Positions 24,280 through 32,600 of a stretch of 48,456 nt of DNA are shown piece by piece. Both the position numbers and the translations under genes were made by a program. Every line of letters begins with the position of its first letter. Position 1 is the first letter of the stretch. The stretch is from positions 1-48,456 of the forward strand of contig JAGLDY010000023.1 of the NCBI GenBank assembly GCA_023145375.1, in the 5' to 3' direction. The DNA is from Candidatus Sabulitectum sp. Lineage in GTDB: Bacteria; Fermentibacterota; Fermentibacteria; Fermentibacterales; JCC-6. Below the pieces are notes generated by a model. The model made no database searches, was not told the origin of the DNA, and saw nothing but the letters and a program-made list of their open reading frames with translations.

Positions 24280-26265
24280 CTAGATGCTGAGTACCGTAAA
24301 CTCAATTCTGCGGTTCCGGGCTTTGTTGGCTGCGGAGTTGTTTGCAGCCACAGGGTTGGATTCACCAAAGCCAACAGTTGTCAGTCTGTTGCCTGCTATA
24401 CCTTTGCTTGTAAGATACTGGTGAACCGACTGAGCACGGCGTTCGCTGAGAGTCTGGTTGGAACTCTCACCACCATCACTGTCTGTGTGTCCGGCTATCT
24501 GCATTCTGGCTGAAGGGTTGTCTCTAAGAAGAATGGCAACACTGTCCAGAATCGGATAGCTTTCAGGCTTGAGGTTCGCACTTCCAGAGGCGAAGTAGAT
24601 GTTATCGAAGCTCATTACCTCACCAGCACGGAGTGCGGAGCGAAGAGTGAATGATAAACTGACAGTTTCATTGGCAATAATGGTGGTAGTCTGGTTGTCA
24701 GATATGTAACCCTCCACCTGTACTGCAACCGGCCATGTGCCAGCTTCAACCTGTGCGCTGTAGACACCCACAGTGCTCGTTGTTACAGTTACAGGACTGG
24801 TGCTGCCAATAATTATTGTAGCGTTGGCAATTGGTCTGCCTTCCCCATCTCTCACAGAGCCGCTGATCGTTCCCAGGTTTGGAACAAGGGTAAAATCAAG
24901 GTTGATGGACTGGTTACGGCCAAGAACAATAACTGCGCTTGCATCCCGGTAACCTGGAGCAACAACTGTAACAGGAACCTCTCCTGCAGGGATCCGGTGA
25001 GTGTAGAATCCACTGACTTCATCACTTGTTACATTGGGAATAGCAACACCTGGGAATGTAATGGTCGAGAACACTGCGGCTCCTGTAAGGGAGTCCGTTA
25101 CTGTTCCGCTGAGGGTGGCCAGGTTGGATTCTTCCTCGCCGCTTGCCATGTCCGAAGAGAAGCCAAGGGCAATTCCCACACCCCAGTCGAAAACTCCACC
25201 GATGGGCAGAGGGGCTCTTGCAGCCCGCTGAGCTTCTGTGACAGTGCTGTCGGTCTGATAGAGTCCGTGGCCCAGATCGTAGTACTGAGGGTCGAACTCA
25301 CTGGTACTCAGATCAAAGGTTATGTCGATGAATGTACCAGAGCTGTTCTTGAACCTGACTCCCGGTGTGAAGTAGGCTACACTTGCATTCTCACGGTCGA
25401 GAAGCTTCTGGTTCGTGTACTCGAAGAAAATGTCAGCGTATGGCGTAGGCACTTCCACGCCAAAGCCGAAGTTGAAGACGCCATCGGTAACATCAAAGGC
25501 AACATCAATAGAATCAGAGTAATTCCAACCAACGGTATCTGCGGTAACTCTGAAGTCTGTGAAGCTATAGTTCTGCTTGTATTTGGCATATCCGAAATTA
25601 AGATGTGCCTTTACAGCGGTCATGGGTAGCCAGCGACTGAAATCTCCAGTTATCAGCAGGTCCATCGAGTAGTTGCTGTTTCCAGTAGTGGTGAAGGGTT
25701 TACGCAATGTACTGAGGATCTGTCCATGGTGCCAGATGCCGTCCGGGTCATCAAGGCTGTGAATGAATACAGTGTCAGCAGGAGCGAACCCGAGACGGAA
25801 ATCACCGCCGAACCATACCACGTCCTCAAAGTCGGGAATAGGATTGTATCCACCATGAAGAATGATGTTCATATACTCAAATCCCTGGATATCTTCCCAG
25901 TGTCCTGTGGAGCGTTCCTGGTAAAGGTCTCTTTCCATTAAGGTTCCTGAATAGGAAGCGGTTGCAGCCAGATCAATGTAGTCCCAAACACCGTATGCCA
26001 GGCTTAATCTTCCCTGACCTGTGTGCTCAGTTTCAGTTATTTCCGGAAAAAGAAGAGTCTGAGGAAGATAGTGACTGTGGTAGATGAAATTCTTGTAATC
26101 ATTGGCTGCAGTCCAGTAGGATACACCCAGTTTAAAGGACATTTCATTGAAGCCAAGAGGCATTGCACTGCTAACCCGATGAAGCCCCGGCACTCCCAGC
26201 ATGGAAGGTGCTGCAAGGGAAAGAGAAACTAGAACCGCAAGAATTACCGGAATGACCCTTTTCAA
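24280..26265 (-). CDS. OmpA-family outer-membrane protein with two carboxypeptidase-regulatory-like domains
   Basis: 661 residues. Signal peptide M-K-R-V-I-P-V-I-L-A-V-L-V-S. Residues about 20-370 are barrel-like strands. Two tandem beta-sandwich repeats at about 380-460 (G-T-V-T-D-S-L-T-G-A-A-V) and 462-545 (G-S-V-R-D-G-E-G-R-P-I-A-N-A) resemble the CarboxypepD_reg fold. A C-terminal OmpA domain (about 550-661) has F-A-S-G-S-A-N-L-K-P-E-S, I-A-G-H-T-D-S-D-G and L-S-E-R-R-A-Q-S-V, which bind peptidoglycan. It would tether the outer membrane to the wall. ATG after AAGGAGGAG. Its promoter lies in the gap shared with the divergent acylphosphatase. Confidence 0.92.
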   Translation of the reverse strand: MKRVIPVILAVLVSLSLAAPSMLGVPGLHRVSSAMPLGFNEMSFKLGVSYWTAANDYKNFIYHSHYLPQTLLFPEITETEHTGQGRLSLAYGVWDYIDLAATASYSGTLMERDLYQERSTGHWEDIQGFEYMNIILHGGYNPIPDFEDVVWFGGDFRLGFAPADTVFIHSLDDPDGIWHHGQILSTLRKPFTTTGNSNYSMDLLITGDFSRWLPMTAVKAHLNFGYAKYKQNYSFTDFRVTADTVGWNYSDSIDVAFDVTDGVFNFGFGVEVPTPYADIFFEYTNQKLLDRENASVAYFTPGVRFKNSSGTFIDITFDLSTSEFDPQYYDLGHGLYQTDSTVTEAQRAARAPLPIGGVFDWGVGIALGFSSDMASGEEESNLATLSGTVTDSLTGAAVFSTITFPGVAIPNVTSDEVSGFYTHRIPAGEVPVTVVAPGYRDASAVIVLGRNQSINLDFTLVPNLGTISGSVRDGEGRPIANATIIIGSTSPVTVTTSTVGVYSAQVEAGTWPVAVQVEGYISDNQTTTIIANETVSLSFTLRSALRAGEVMSFDNIYFASGSANLKPESYPILDSVAILLRDNPSARMQIAGHTDSDGGESSNQTLSERRAQSVHQYLTSKGIAGNRLTTVGFGESNPVAANNSAANKARNRRIEFTVLSI

Positions 26266-26357
26266 TTGAACTCCTCCTTTAGAAAAGAAAACAAACTAAC
26301 CATTCTATGAACCATGTCAACATTCGGCAGTGTAGTCAACCGATTGTATTGGTGAGC

Positions 26358-26386
26358 TTGACCACTGAGTATTTCCTCCCTATAAA
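26358..26386 (+). promoter_or_regulatory. Promoter of acylphosphatase, giving a nearly leaderless transcript
   Basis: TTGACC at 26358-26363, exactly 17 bases, TATAAA at 26381-26386. The predicted start near 26393 is only about 4 bases before the ATG at 26397. Confidence 0.65.
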
Positions 26387-26396
26387 GACAGCAATT

Positions 26397-26690
26397 ATGA
26401 GTATAGCTGATGACTATATTAGGGTGTGTATCAGGGTCACAGGACGGGTACAGGGCGTTGGTTTCAGATTCTGGACCATGAAGCATGCCCGACGTCTTGG
26501 TCTTGCTGGAACTGTATCGAATATGGCCGACTATTCTGTAGAGGCTGTATTCTACGGTACAGTCGTGGCTGTTGAGGAAATGATACGATTATGTAATAAA
26601 GGACCGGAGGGAGCCTGTGTGACAGGTCTCACGGTATTAAGCAGAGAGTCTATTGCAATCTGTCCTGAGGAATTCAGGATTCAGCATTGA
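26397..26690 (+). CDS. acyP: Acylphosphatase
   Basis: 97 residues from ATG 26397, the normal family length. A longer frame from 26307 would put the promoter inside the gene. Catalytic Arg24 (G-R-V-Q-G-V-G-F-R) and Asn42 (G-T-V-S-N-M) are both present. It hydrolyses acyl phosphates such as carbamoyl phosphate or 1,3-bisphosphoglycerate. No ribosome site precedes the ATG, in keeping with a leaderless message. The next gene starts 17 bases after its stop. Confidence 0.9.
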   Translation: MSIADDYIRVCIRVTGRVQGVGFRFWTMKHARRLGLAGTVSNMADYSVEAVFYGTVVAVEEMIRLCNKGPEGACVTGLTVLSRESIAICPEEFRIQH

Positions 26691-26706
26691 GCGAGAGGAT
26701 ATACAG

Positions 26707-27660
26707 ATGAGAACAACCGTTATTGTGCTTTCACTATTCGTGGCAGTCGCCCTGGCCTGGGATCCCCTGTCATACAGCTACCTCAGTGATGTTCTTCCTG
26801 TAACCGGTGCATCAAGCGACTTCGGTTTTGGATACTTCGGTTTCAGCCAGTACTGGGAGACTGATACTCTGGGCTTTGACAGTCTGTACGATCACAGGGA
26901 GGGATTTGGAGTTGTCAGATTTCTCTGGGCAGGCAGGTACGGTCTTACCTCCAGCCACACCATCAGTCTTGTGGTTCCGGCTTTCCTGCAGCTTTCCGGT
27001 CCTGGAGACACAACTGGCGTGGGAATTGCCGACCCCTGGATCTGCGTGGACGGCTGGGTCAGCAGGAATCCGCATCTAATTCTCAGAGGAGCTCTTCGCC
27101 CTACTTTAAAGGGCACTCTGGATACAGGAGGCTACACAGAGAGTGACAGGCATGTGGCTGTAGAGGCATCAGGAACAGTTGTTGTTCCCGTTTCAGGATC
27201 TCTCTCAGGCCCGAGATTACAGATATCAGCTGGGCTCAGACACTACTTTACAGCGTGGGCTGAGGTTCCTGGAGCTCCTGGAGATTCTGCAGATACTTCC
27301 CCTGGCCTGGAACTCCGCGGGGAAGCCAGAATGCTTCTCCCTGTTAACCAGGAACTGAACTTTCATGCCGGGATCGAGATGGCAACAAGGAGTGAAACTG
27401 AGATCGCATCTGTGGAGATAGCAGGCAGTGAGGTTTCTCATGTTGATCTTCGAACTGGCATAGAGCTGAACAATTCTCAGATAGAACTTGATGTTGATGT
27501 CTTCTACCGCATTACCGGTCAGAATGTTGATAAGGAATGGGGAGTCATGGTAAGTGGAATCGGCTTTGCCATAATGGATCTGTTCAATAATGTAACCTCT
27601 TCAACGGACTCCGGAGGCAGGGACTCAAGCGATCCCGGATCCGGAGGAAGGTCTAGATGA
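26707..27660 (+). CDS. Probable outer-membrane beta-barrel protein
   Basis: 317 residues from the ATG at 26707, preceded by GAGAGGATATACAG; the in-frame ATG at 26653 lies inside acyP. Signal peptide M-R-T-T-V-I-V-L-S-L-F-V-A-V-A-L-A. The mature protein alternates strands and Gly turns (H-T-I-S-L-V-V-P-A-F, V-F-Y-R-I-T-G-Q). The last 25 residues are Ser/Gly/Asp-rich and unlike a barrel closing strand, so the barrel may end before them. Overlaps the next gene as ATGA. Confidence 0.7.
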   Translation: MRTTVIVLSLFVAVALAWDPLSYSYLSDVLPVTGASSDFGFGYFGFSQYWETDTLGFDSLYDHREGFGVVRFLWAGRYGLTSSHTISLVVPAFLQLSGPGDTTGVGIADPWICVDGWVSRNPHLILRGALRPTLKGTLDTGGYTESDRHVAVEASGTVVVPVSGSLSGPRLQISAGLRHYFTAWAEVPGAPGDSADTSPGLELRGEARMLLPVNQELNFHAGIEMATRSETEIASVEIAGSEVSHVDLRTGIELNNSQIELDVDVFYRITGQNVDKEWGVMVSGIGFAIMDLFNNVTSSTDSGGRDSSDPGSGGRSR

Positions 27661-28412
27661 GAATAAGAAGGGTTCTTCTTTTTCTCTTCATTCCGGTTCT
27701 TTCTGTTGTCTTTGCACTGATCGCAAGACCTTTCAGTATGGGTATGAAGCTTGGTCAGATGGCGGAAGAGTATTCTTTCGCTCTCAGCACTGGAAATGCG
27801 AGAGAAGCTATTGCCATGATGGCTCCTAGCACGGCTGAAGGCTTATCAGTGGAGTTTCTTCGCAGACTGGAGGGAACGGCCATTCCCGTTGATTTCAGGT
27901 ATGATGGCTCAGACAGCACAGGACTTCGCATGGCGGGTTCTCTCGGGGGAACAGGTAGCAGGGTTATCTGGTTCTCAACAGAAAATGGCCTCCTTGTAAC
28001 ACACGATACGGCTCTTGATAACATTCTTGGTTCTGCTGTGATACTATGCCGCGAGAATGCTCTGGTGAACCCGGGTGGAAATTGTCCGGTATCAGGAAGA
28101 CCCTATGAGTATGATCGGGAGAGCAGTACTGTGGTTTGCCCTGAAGGTCATCTGGGTGAAGGCTTTACAGTCAGCTCAGACGCCTGTCTGTTAAGAAGAG
28201 ATTCGGTGATGTCTGAACTAACTGACTATCTTGAAGCAGGATACCAGTACCCTGGGACCCTTGAAGAAATGTTTACCATAAGTGGCGGGGAATACGGAAG
28301 AAGGGGTGGCTACAGATGTCCCGACAATGGTTACAAGTATTACGAACTGCTGGATGGAAAGATATACTGTCCATTCCACGAAGAATGTTCCGAAACAGTG
28401 GTGATTCAGTGA
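27657..28412 (+). CDS. Membrane-anchored protein with two zinc-ribbon-like cysteine motifs
   Basis: 251 residues. The N-terminal helix (R-R-V-L-L-F-L-F-I-P-V-L-S-V-V-F) is followed by a soluble domain. Two Cys pairs stand out: N-C-P-V-S-G-R-P-Y-E-Y … V-C-P-E-G-H and R-C-P-D-N-G-Y-K-Y-Y … Y-C-P-F-H-E. Each looks like the C-P-x-x-G-x-x-Y … C-x-x-H pattern seen at the end of some type II secretion pseudopilins. No prepilin peptidase site is present. Function unknown. Overlaps the upstream gene (ATGA) and RNase D (GTGA). Confidence 0.65.
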   Translation: MRIRRVLLFLFIPVLSVVFALIARPFSMGMKLGQMAEEYSFALSTGNAREAIAMMAPSTAEGLSVEFLRRLEGTAIPVDFRYDGSDSTGLRMAGSLGGTGSRVIWFSTENGLLVTHDTALDNILGSAVILCRENALVNPGGNCPVSGRPYEYDRESSTVVCPEGHLGEGFTVSSDACLLRRDSVMSELTDYLEAGYQYPGTLEEMFTISGGEYGRRGGYRCPDNGYKYYELLDGKIYCPFHEECSETVVIQ

Positions 28413-29593
28413 TAGCATATCCAGATCTTATAGAGGACCAGGATACATTCAACAGCTTGATAGCAGATCTTCGGAAAAAACCGGCTGTAGCTCTCGATAC
28501 TGAATTTCATTGCGAGAAAAGATACTGGCCCGATCTATTTCTGATTCAGCTGGCTGCGGATGGAATTGGTCCGGTTGCGGTTGACCCCCTTGCCGTGAAA
28601 GACCTTACGCCACTTGCAGGGCTTTTTGCTGACGAGAAAGTTGCTAAAGTACTTCACAGCGCCCGAAACGACCTTGTTATTCTGTTCAACGATATTCCGG
28701 GCTTTACTGTGAAGAATCTCTTTGATTCGCAGGTCGCCGCCGCATTCCTTGGTCATGGAGAGCAGATCAGTCTTGTCAACCTGGTGTATTCCATTTGTGG
28801 TGTGAAAGCTAGAAAGAAGTACTCCATGAGTGACTGGTCCACCCGTCCTCTTGGAGAGGGGCAGCTTGATTACGCCCTGGACGATGTTAGACATCTTGTG
28901 GAGGTATACGATGTGCTTTCTGCCGATTTAAAGAAGAAGGAGAGAACACACTGGTTCCTGGGTGAATCCGAGTCACTTCTTGATCCTGCAACCTATATGG
29001 TTTCAAGGGAACGGCTTTTCGGCAAGGCCAGATCTGCCGGTAAAGTGAAGAAATCAAATTTTCCTCTGCTCTGGATGCTTGTGAACTGGCGGGAGAATAC
29101 TGCCAGAGATATGAATCGCCCGAGATTCTATGTGGCCAGAGATCATCTTCTCTGCCGTCTTGCTGTACTTGCCCCGGGAAACCCCGATGCCATTCGTAGC
29201 CTCAGAGGGCTTCCCGGAGGATTTGTTGATAAGTACGGTGAGGCTGTGGTCGAGCTTGTGAACAAGTGCAGAAAGGATCCACCGAAGGATGTTCCCAGGC
29301 TTTTACTACCAAGGCATGACTGGGGATACGCTGCAAGAAAAGACATACTGCGCATCTTCCTTAAGATGAAGTCCAAGTCTCTTGACCTTGCCCCTGCACT
29401 GCTTCTGCCCAAGGAAAGTTTTGAGTCTATTCTGGAACTTCCCCCGAAGAATCTGGAGCAGTTCATGGAGCGGAAAGATCTTACCGGATGGAGGAAGGAA
29501 GCCCTTGGCTCCGAGCTTGTAGATCTTCTCACAGGTAAACTTGCCCTGGCTTTGAAAAAAGGAAATTCACTGCGTTTTGTTAAAGTGAGATGA
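28409..29593 (+). CDS. rnd: Ribonuclease D
   Basis: 394 residues if it starts at GTG 28409, overlapping the previous stop; an ATG at 28385 is an alternative. DEDD exonuclease residues: D30 and E32 in L-D-T-E-F, the Asp in H-S-A-R-N-D-L-V-I-L, and L-D-Y-A-L-D-D-V-R-H-L. Then come two HRDC-like helical domains (W-R-E-N-T-A-R-D-M-N-R-P-R-F and a second near 310-380). It trims the 3' ends of tRNA and other stable RNAs. The end (G-N-S-L-R-F-V-K-V-R-stop) has a decayed copy upstream of nth at 42814. Confidence 0.93.
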   Translation: MIAYPDLIEDQDTFNSLIADLRKKPAVALDTEFHCEKRYWPDLFLIQLAADGIGPVAVDPLAVKDLTPLAGLFADEKVAKVLHSARNDLVILFNDIPGFTVKNLFDSQVAAAFLGHGEQISLVNLVYSICGVKARKKYSMSDWSTRPLGEGQLDYALDDVRHLVEVYDVLSADLKKKERTHWFLGESESLLDPATYMVSRERLFGKARSAGKVKKSNFPLLWMLVNWRENTARDMNRPRFYVARDHLLCRLAVLAPGNPDAIRSLRGLPGGFVDKYGEAVVELVNKCRKDPPKDVPRLLLPRHDWGYAARKDILRIFLKMKSKSLDLAPALLLPKESFESILELPPKNLEQFMERKDLTGWRKEALGSELVDLLTGKLALALKKGNSLRFVKVR

Positions 29594-29640
29594 TGACAGT
29601 TATCATTCTCCGAAAACTTCCGGATACCATCCCGGGATAT
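29590..29640 (+). pseudogene. 5' remnant of an endonuclease III (nth) gene
   Basis: Directly after rnd, ATG 29590 overlaps its stop as ATGA. The first codons read M-M-T-V-I-I-L-R-K-L-P-D-T, matching the intact nth start V-I-T-V-L-T-P-R-K-L-L-D-T at 42846. The DNA of 29558-29630 matches 42814-42886 at 63 of 73 positions with no gaps. Similarity ends after ACCAT, so only the beginning of the gene is left. See the findings. Confidence 0.75.
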
Positions 29641-29657
29641 TACCCGATCTCTATTTC

Positions 29658-29719
29658 CGGAACATTGTCTTGCTGTGAAATGTAGTCTGCGAAGGGTTCA
29701 CAGATAAGTTTCTGTGGCT
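29658..29719 (+). repeat. 62-bp dispersed repeat, copy 1
   Basis: Matches 41659-41720 at about 51 of 62 positions without gaps. Located between the nth remnant and the fhs terminator in the 405-bp gap after rnd. It contains CACAGA-TAAGTT-TCTGTG, a small hairpin. Downstream, to about 29889, there is an open frame with protein-like composition (…F-P-D-I-K-M-F-Q-D-T-P-D-D-K-R) that I do not recognise; it may be another decayed gene. Confidence 0.6.
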
Positions 29720-29900
29720 AAGGCGGGTGCCTGGGGGTTTCCCGGATATCAAGATGTTTCAGGATACGCCTGATGACAAACGGTTGTTCTTTAAAAGAGA
29801 TGACCTTTATGTGTCCTCCGCGCTTCGGACGCTTATATCACTGTATCCGTCCCCTAATGCTCAAGAAAGGGTCAGTGGTTTGTTAATGTAACGCACACGG

Positions 29901-29943
29901 AACAAAAGTCGCCTGCACCGCTACAATAAACAGTGCAGGCGAC
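29901..29943 (-). terminator. Terminator of fhs
   Basis: GTCGCCTGCAC (29908-29918) and GTGCAGGCGAC (29933-29943) pair perfectly over 11 bases with a 14-base loop. On the minus strand the stem is followed by TTTTGTT. It lies 56 bases past the fhs stop. Confidence 0.85.
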
Positions 29944-29998
29944 AAAAACTCTGCAAAACACAGGAAAACGGGTCGCACTAACCATTCATAATGTACAA

Positions 29999-31675
29999 TT
30001 AGAACAGGCCTGTTACATTCCCCTCGTCATCTACATCCATGTGCTCCGCAGCAGGTTCCGCCGGGAGGCCGGGCATTCTCATGATGTCCCCTGTGATGGG
30101 CACCAGGAATCCCGCTCCAGCCGAAATGTCAATTTCCCGAACAGTTACAACAAAGTCTTTTGGTCTTCCCAGCAGTTTCGGGTTATCTGAGAGTGATTTT
30201 TGTGTTTTTGCGATACAGACAGGGAGTTTGTCGTAACCAAACCTCTTTATTGTTCGCAGATCTTTCTTCGCCTGGGCCGTGAAGTCAATATGCTCAGCTC
30301 CATAGATCTCTCTGGCTATGATTCCAACCTTGTTCTCAACCGTATCATTCCAGTCGTAGAGAGGTTTGAAGCTGCCAGTGCAGTTCTTGGCATTGTCAAC
30401 TACCAGCCGGGCAAGGTCTTTCATGCCTTCACCGCCCTTTGCGAACCCTTCGCCTACAGCTACTTTTACCCCGAGTTCTCTGCATCTTTCGACAACCAGT
30501 TCAATCTCATCATCGGTGTCTGTTTCAAATCTGTTAACACACACCACAGCGGGTAGACCGAATTTCTCGATGTTCTCAAGGTGTTTCTCCATGTTGGGAA
30601 GCCCGGATGCGAGAGCCTCAAGGTTCGGGTTCTTTAACTCCTTCTTCTTTGCTCCCCCATGCATTTTCAGAGCACGGCAGGTAACAACAAGAACAACAAG
30701 AGACGGGCACAGATTTCCGTACTGGCACTTTATGTCAAAAAACTTCTCCGCTCCAAGATCAAAACCGAACCCTGCTTCGGTTATCGCCCAGTCGGAGAAC
30801 GCAACAGCCATCTTAGTTGCCAGAATAGAATTGCAACCGTGGGCTATGTTTGCAAAAGGTCCGCAGTGCACAAATGCCGGGGTTCCTTCAAGAGTCTGAA
30901 CCAGATTCGGCTTGATGGCGTCTTTCAGAAGCATCGCCATTGCACCGGTAACACCCATTTTCTCCGCACGAACTTCTTTTCTGTCGTATGTAAGACCAAT
31001 GTAAATTTTGTTAATTCTGTTTCTTAAATCTTCCAGACTGGTGGCAAGCGCCAGTATTGCCATGATCTCACTGGCTGCTGTAATATCAAAACCTGTTTCC
31101 CTGGGTACACCCTGCGTTCTTCCACCAAGACCAATAACCGTGTTCCTCAGCGATCTGTCATTCATGTCCATTACGCGACGGAAGCTCACCGTCCGGGAAT
31201 CAAGCAGACAGCCGTTTCCCTGATGCAGGTGATTATCAATAGCAGCACAGAGAAGGTTGTTTGCCGCAGTAATAGCGTGCATATCTCCCGTAAAATGAAG
31301 GTTGATGTCCTCCATGGGAATGATCTGAGAGTATCCTCCACCAGCTGCTCCACCTTTTATTCCGAATATGGGTCCGAGGGAAGGCTCGCGAACGGCACAA
31401 CATGCATTCTCACCTATTTTTGCAAGTCCCTGGGTTAAACCTATGGTCGCAGTGGTTTTGCCCTCGCCTGCAGGGGTGGGTGTTATGGCTGAAACAAGAA
31501 CCAGCTTGCCCTGTCCTTTTCTTCTTTTGTTCAAAGCATCAAGATGTATTTTGGCCTTGTCATCTCCATACAGGTCAAGGTCTTCAGGTTTAAGCCCCAG
31601 CTTCTCGGCAATCTCCATAATTGGCCGTGGTTTAACCCCGTTTGCAATATCAATATCAGTTGGAAAGGAACCCAT
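29999..31675 (-). CDS. fhs: Formate-tetrahydrofolate ligase
   Basis: 558 residues. The ATG at 31675 follows ACAGGAGGATACA. It joins formate to tetrahydrofolate using ATP, giving 10-formyl-THF, the entry to the methyl branch of the Wood-Ljungdahl pathway or, in reverse, a route from one-carbon units to formate and ATP. The P-loop T-P-T-P-A-G-E-G-K-T-T lies at 65-75. Other family blocks: E-P-S-L-G-P-I-F-G-I-K-G-G-A-A-G-G-G-Y, F-T-G-D-M-H-A-I and the C-terminal R-M-P-G-L-P. Full length. Single gene with its own terminator, near the formate dehydrogenase operon. Confidence 0.97.
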   Translation of the reverse strand: MGSFPTDIDIANGVKPRPIMEIAEKLGLKPEDLDLYGDDKAKIHLDALNKRRKGQGKLVLVSAITPTPAGEGKTTATIGLTQGLAKIGENACCAVREPSLGPIFGIKGGAAGGGYSQIIPMEDINLHFTGDMHAITAANNLLCAAIDNHLHQGNGCLLDSRTVSFRRVMDMNDRSLRNTVIGLGGRTQGVPRETGFDITAASEIMAILALATSLEDLRNRINKIYIGLTYDRKEVRAEKMGVTGAMAMLLKDAIKPNLVQTLEGTPAFVHCGPFANIAHGCNSILATKMAVAFSDWAITEAGFGFDLGAEKFFDIKCQYGNLCPSLVVLVVTCRALKMHGGAKKKELKNPNLEALASGLPNMEKHLENIEKFGLPAVVCVNRFETDTDDEIELVVERCRELGVKVAVGEGFAKGGEGMKDLARLVVDNAKNCTGSFKPLYDWNDTVENKVGIIAREIYGAEHIDFTAQAKKDLRTIKRFGYDKLPVCIAKTQKSLSDNPKLLGRPKDFVVTVREIDISAGAGFLVPITGDIMRMPGLPAEPAAEHMDVDDEGNVTGLF

Positions 31676-31827
31676 TGTATCCTCCTGTAACTGTAAGATG
31701 TAATGACAATCAGGGAACTGATCAAATGCAATATTCCCCTCGACCACTGGAAATAGTATTATCGGCTTCGTGTGTCAATGCGGCGTCTGAAAACCAACGC
31801 ATTCAGGTACCAGTTCTTCGATCTCGT

Positions 31828-32100
31828 TTAACTGTCCATCAAAACCATATCAACAAGTTTGATAACCGAATCTCTGTCCGGAAGGATCCCCACTGGCCTT
31901 GTTCATCGCCTGACCTGAGAACTAAGGTTTTCCAAAGGATTGTTGGGTCTGATCTTTCTCCAGAATATCAGAGGGTACTGAGTGTAAGCCAGCTGCAGGG
32001 CTTCAATCCAGGCTTCTCTGTAAAACAATACAACACAACGGCTCTCAGGACCGGGGAATCGGTTCCTATTTTGCATGGCGGTATGATTGTTACAGACCAT
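31828..32100 (-). pseudogene. Remnant of an IS256-family (mutator type) transposase
   Basis: Minus-strand reading gives A-W-I-E-A-L-Q-L-A-Y-T-Q-Y-P-L-I-F-W, then R-K-I-R-P-N-N-P-L-E-N-L-S-S-Q-V-R-R, an in-frame TGA (31903-31905), then T-R-P-V-G-I-L-P-D-R-D-S-V-I-K-L-V. This follows the IS256-type C-terminus (W-x-x-I-R-T-T-N-P-L-E-R-L-N-x-E-I-x-R-R-T-x-V-V-G-I-F-P-N). The N-terminal two thirds, including the catalytic part, are absent. No terminal repeats were found. It occupies most of the 493-bp gap between fhs and the ferredoxin operon. Confidence 0.7.
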
Positions 32101-32101
32101 C

Positions 32102-32129
32102 TTGACAGGCTTTGTATATTAATTATTAG
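32102..32129 (+). promoter_or_regulatory. Candidate promoter for the ferredoxin-NifX/OYE-sirtuin operon
   Basis: TTGACA at 32102-32107, 16-base spacer, TATTAG at 32124-32129, 40 bases before the ATG at 32169. The -35 box is at the edge of the transposase remnant. Confidence 0.45.
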
Positions 32130-32168
32130 TTCAAAAATAGCTGGAAATAGCAAGATAGGGGCAATGGA

Positions 32169-32588
32169 ATGGTAACAATAGAAACCGATAAATGTATCGG
32201 GTGCGCCGTGTGTGCAAACATCTGTCCAGATGGTTTTGCAATGGTTGACTCTAAAGCTGTAGTCAGGGATGAAACAGCATCTTGTATAAGTGCTGCTGAA
32301 AATGCCTGCCCTGTAAAAGTGATACACACTGCGAACTCTTCCCACGCACAAGCTGGTGCCTCTGGAACTGCTGCCGCGAGTGGGCTCGACACCGGAAGCG
32401 GTGTAAATATGGGAACAGGTAGAGGTCTCGGACGAGGTGGCGGACGGGGAAGAAATCAGGGCACAGCCCAGGGGCAGGGCGGCAATTGCGTCTGCCCTTC
32501 GTGTGGATTCAGAATGTCCCACAACAGGGGAGTTCCCTGCTACAACATCCGATGTCCAAAATGTAGTTCCGTTATGTCGCGCGGGTAA
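32169..32588 (+). CDS. Ferredoxin with Gly/Arg-rich linker and C-terminal zinc ribbon
   Basis: 139 residues. The N-terminal mono-cluster ferredoxin has C9-x2-C12-x2-C15, C19-P and a distal C47-P-V. A linker at about 78-100 is rich in Gly and Arg (G-T-G-R-G-L-G-R-G-G-G-R-G-R). The C-terminal C107-x-C109-x2-C112 … G-V-P-C124-Y … C129-P-x-C132 motif is typical of proteins that travel with the NifX/dinitrogenase-cofactor family. It likely carries electrons, or a metal cluster, to the fused enzyme encoded 12 bases downstream. Confidence 0.82.
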   Translation: MVTIETDKCIGCAVCANICPDGFAMVDSKAVVRDETASCISAAENACPVKVIHTANSSHAQAGASGTAAASGLDTGSGVNMGTGRGLGRGGGRGRNQGTAQGQGGNCVCPSCGFRMSHNRGVPCYNIRCPKCSSVMSRG

Positions 32589-32600
32589 GCTGTTCCAACA

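Noticed and set aside
30366-30899. Long open frames antisense to fhs
   Set aside because: Shadows caused by codon bias in fhs; no start signals or domains.
31642-32175. 177-codon plus-strand open frame upstream of the ferredoxin operon
   Set aside because: It runs over the fhs start and antisense to the IS256 relic; no ribosome site; best explained as chance.
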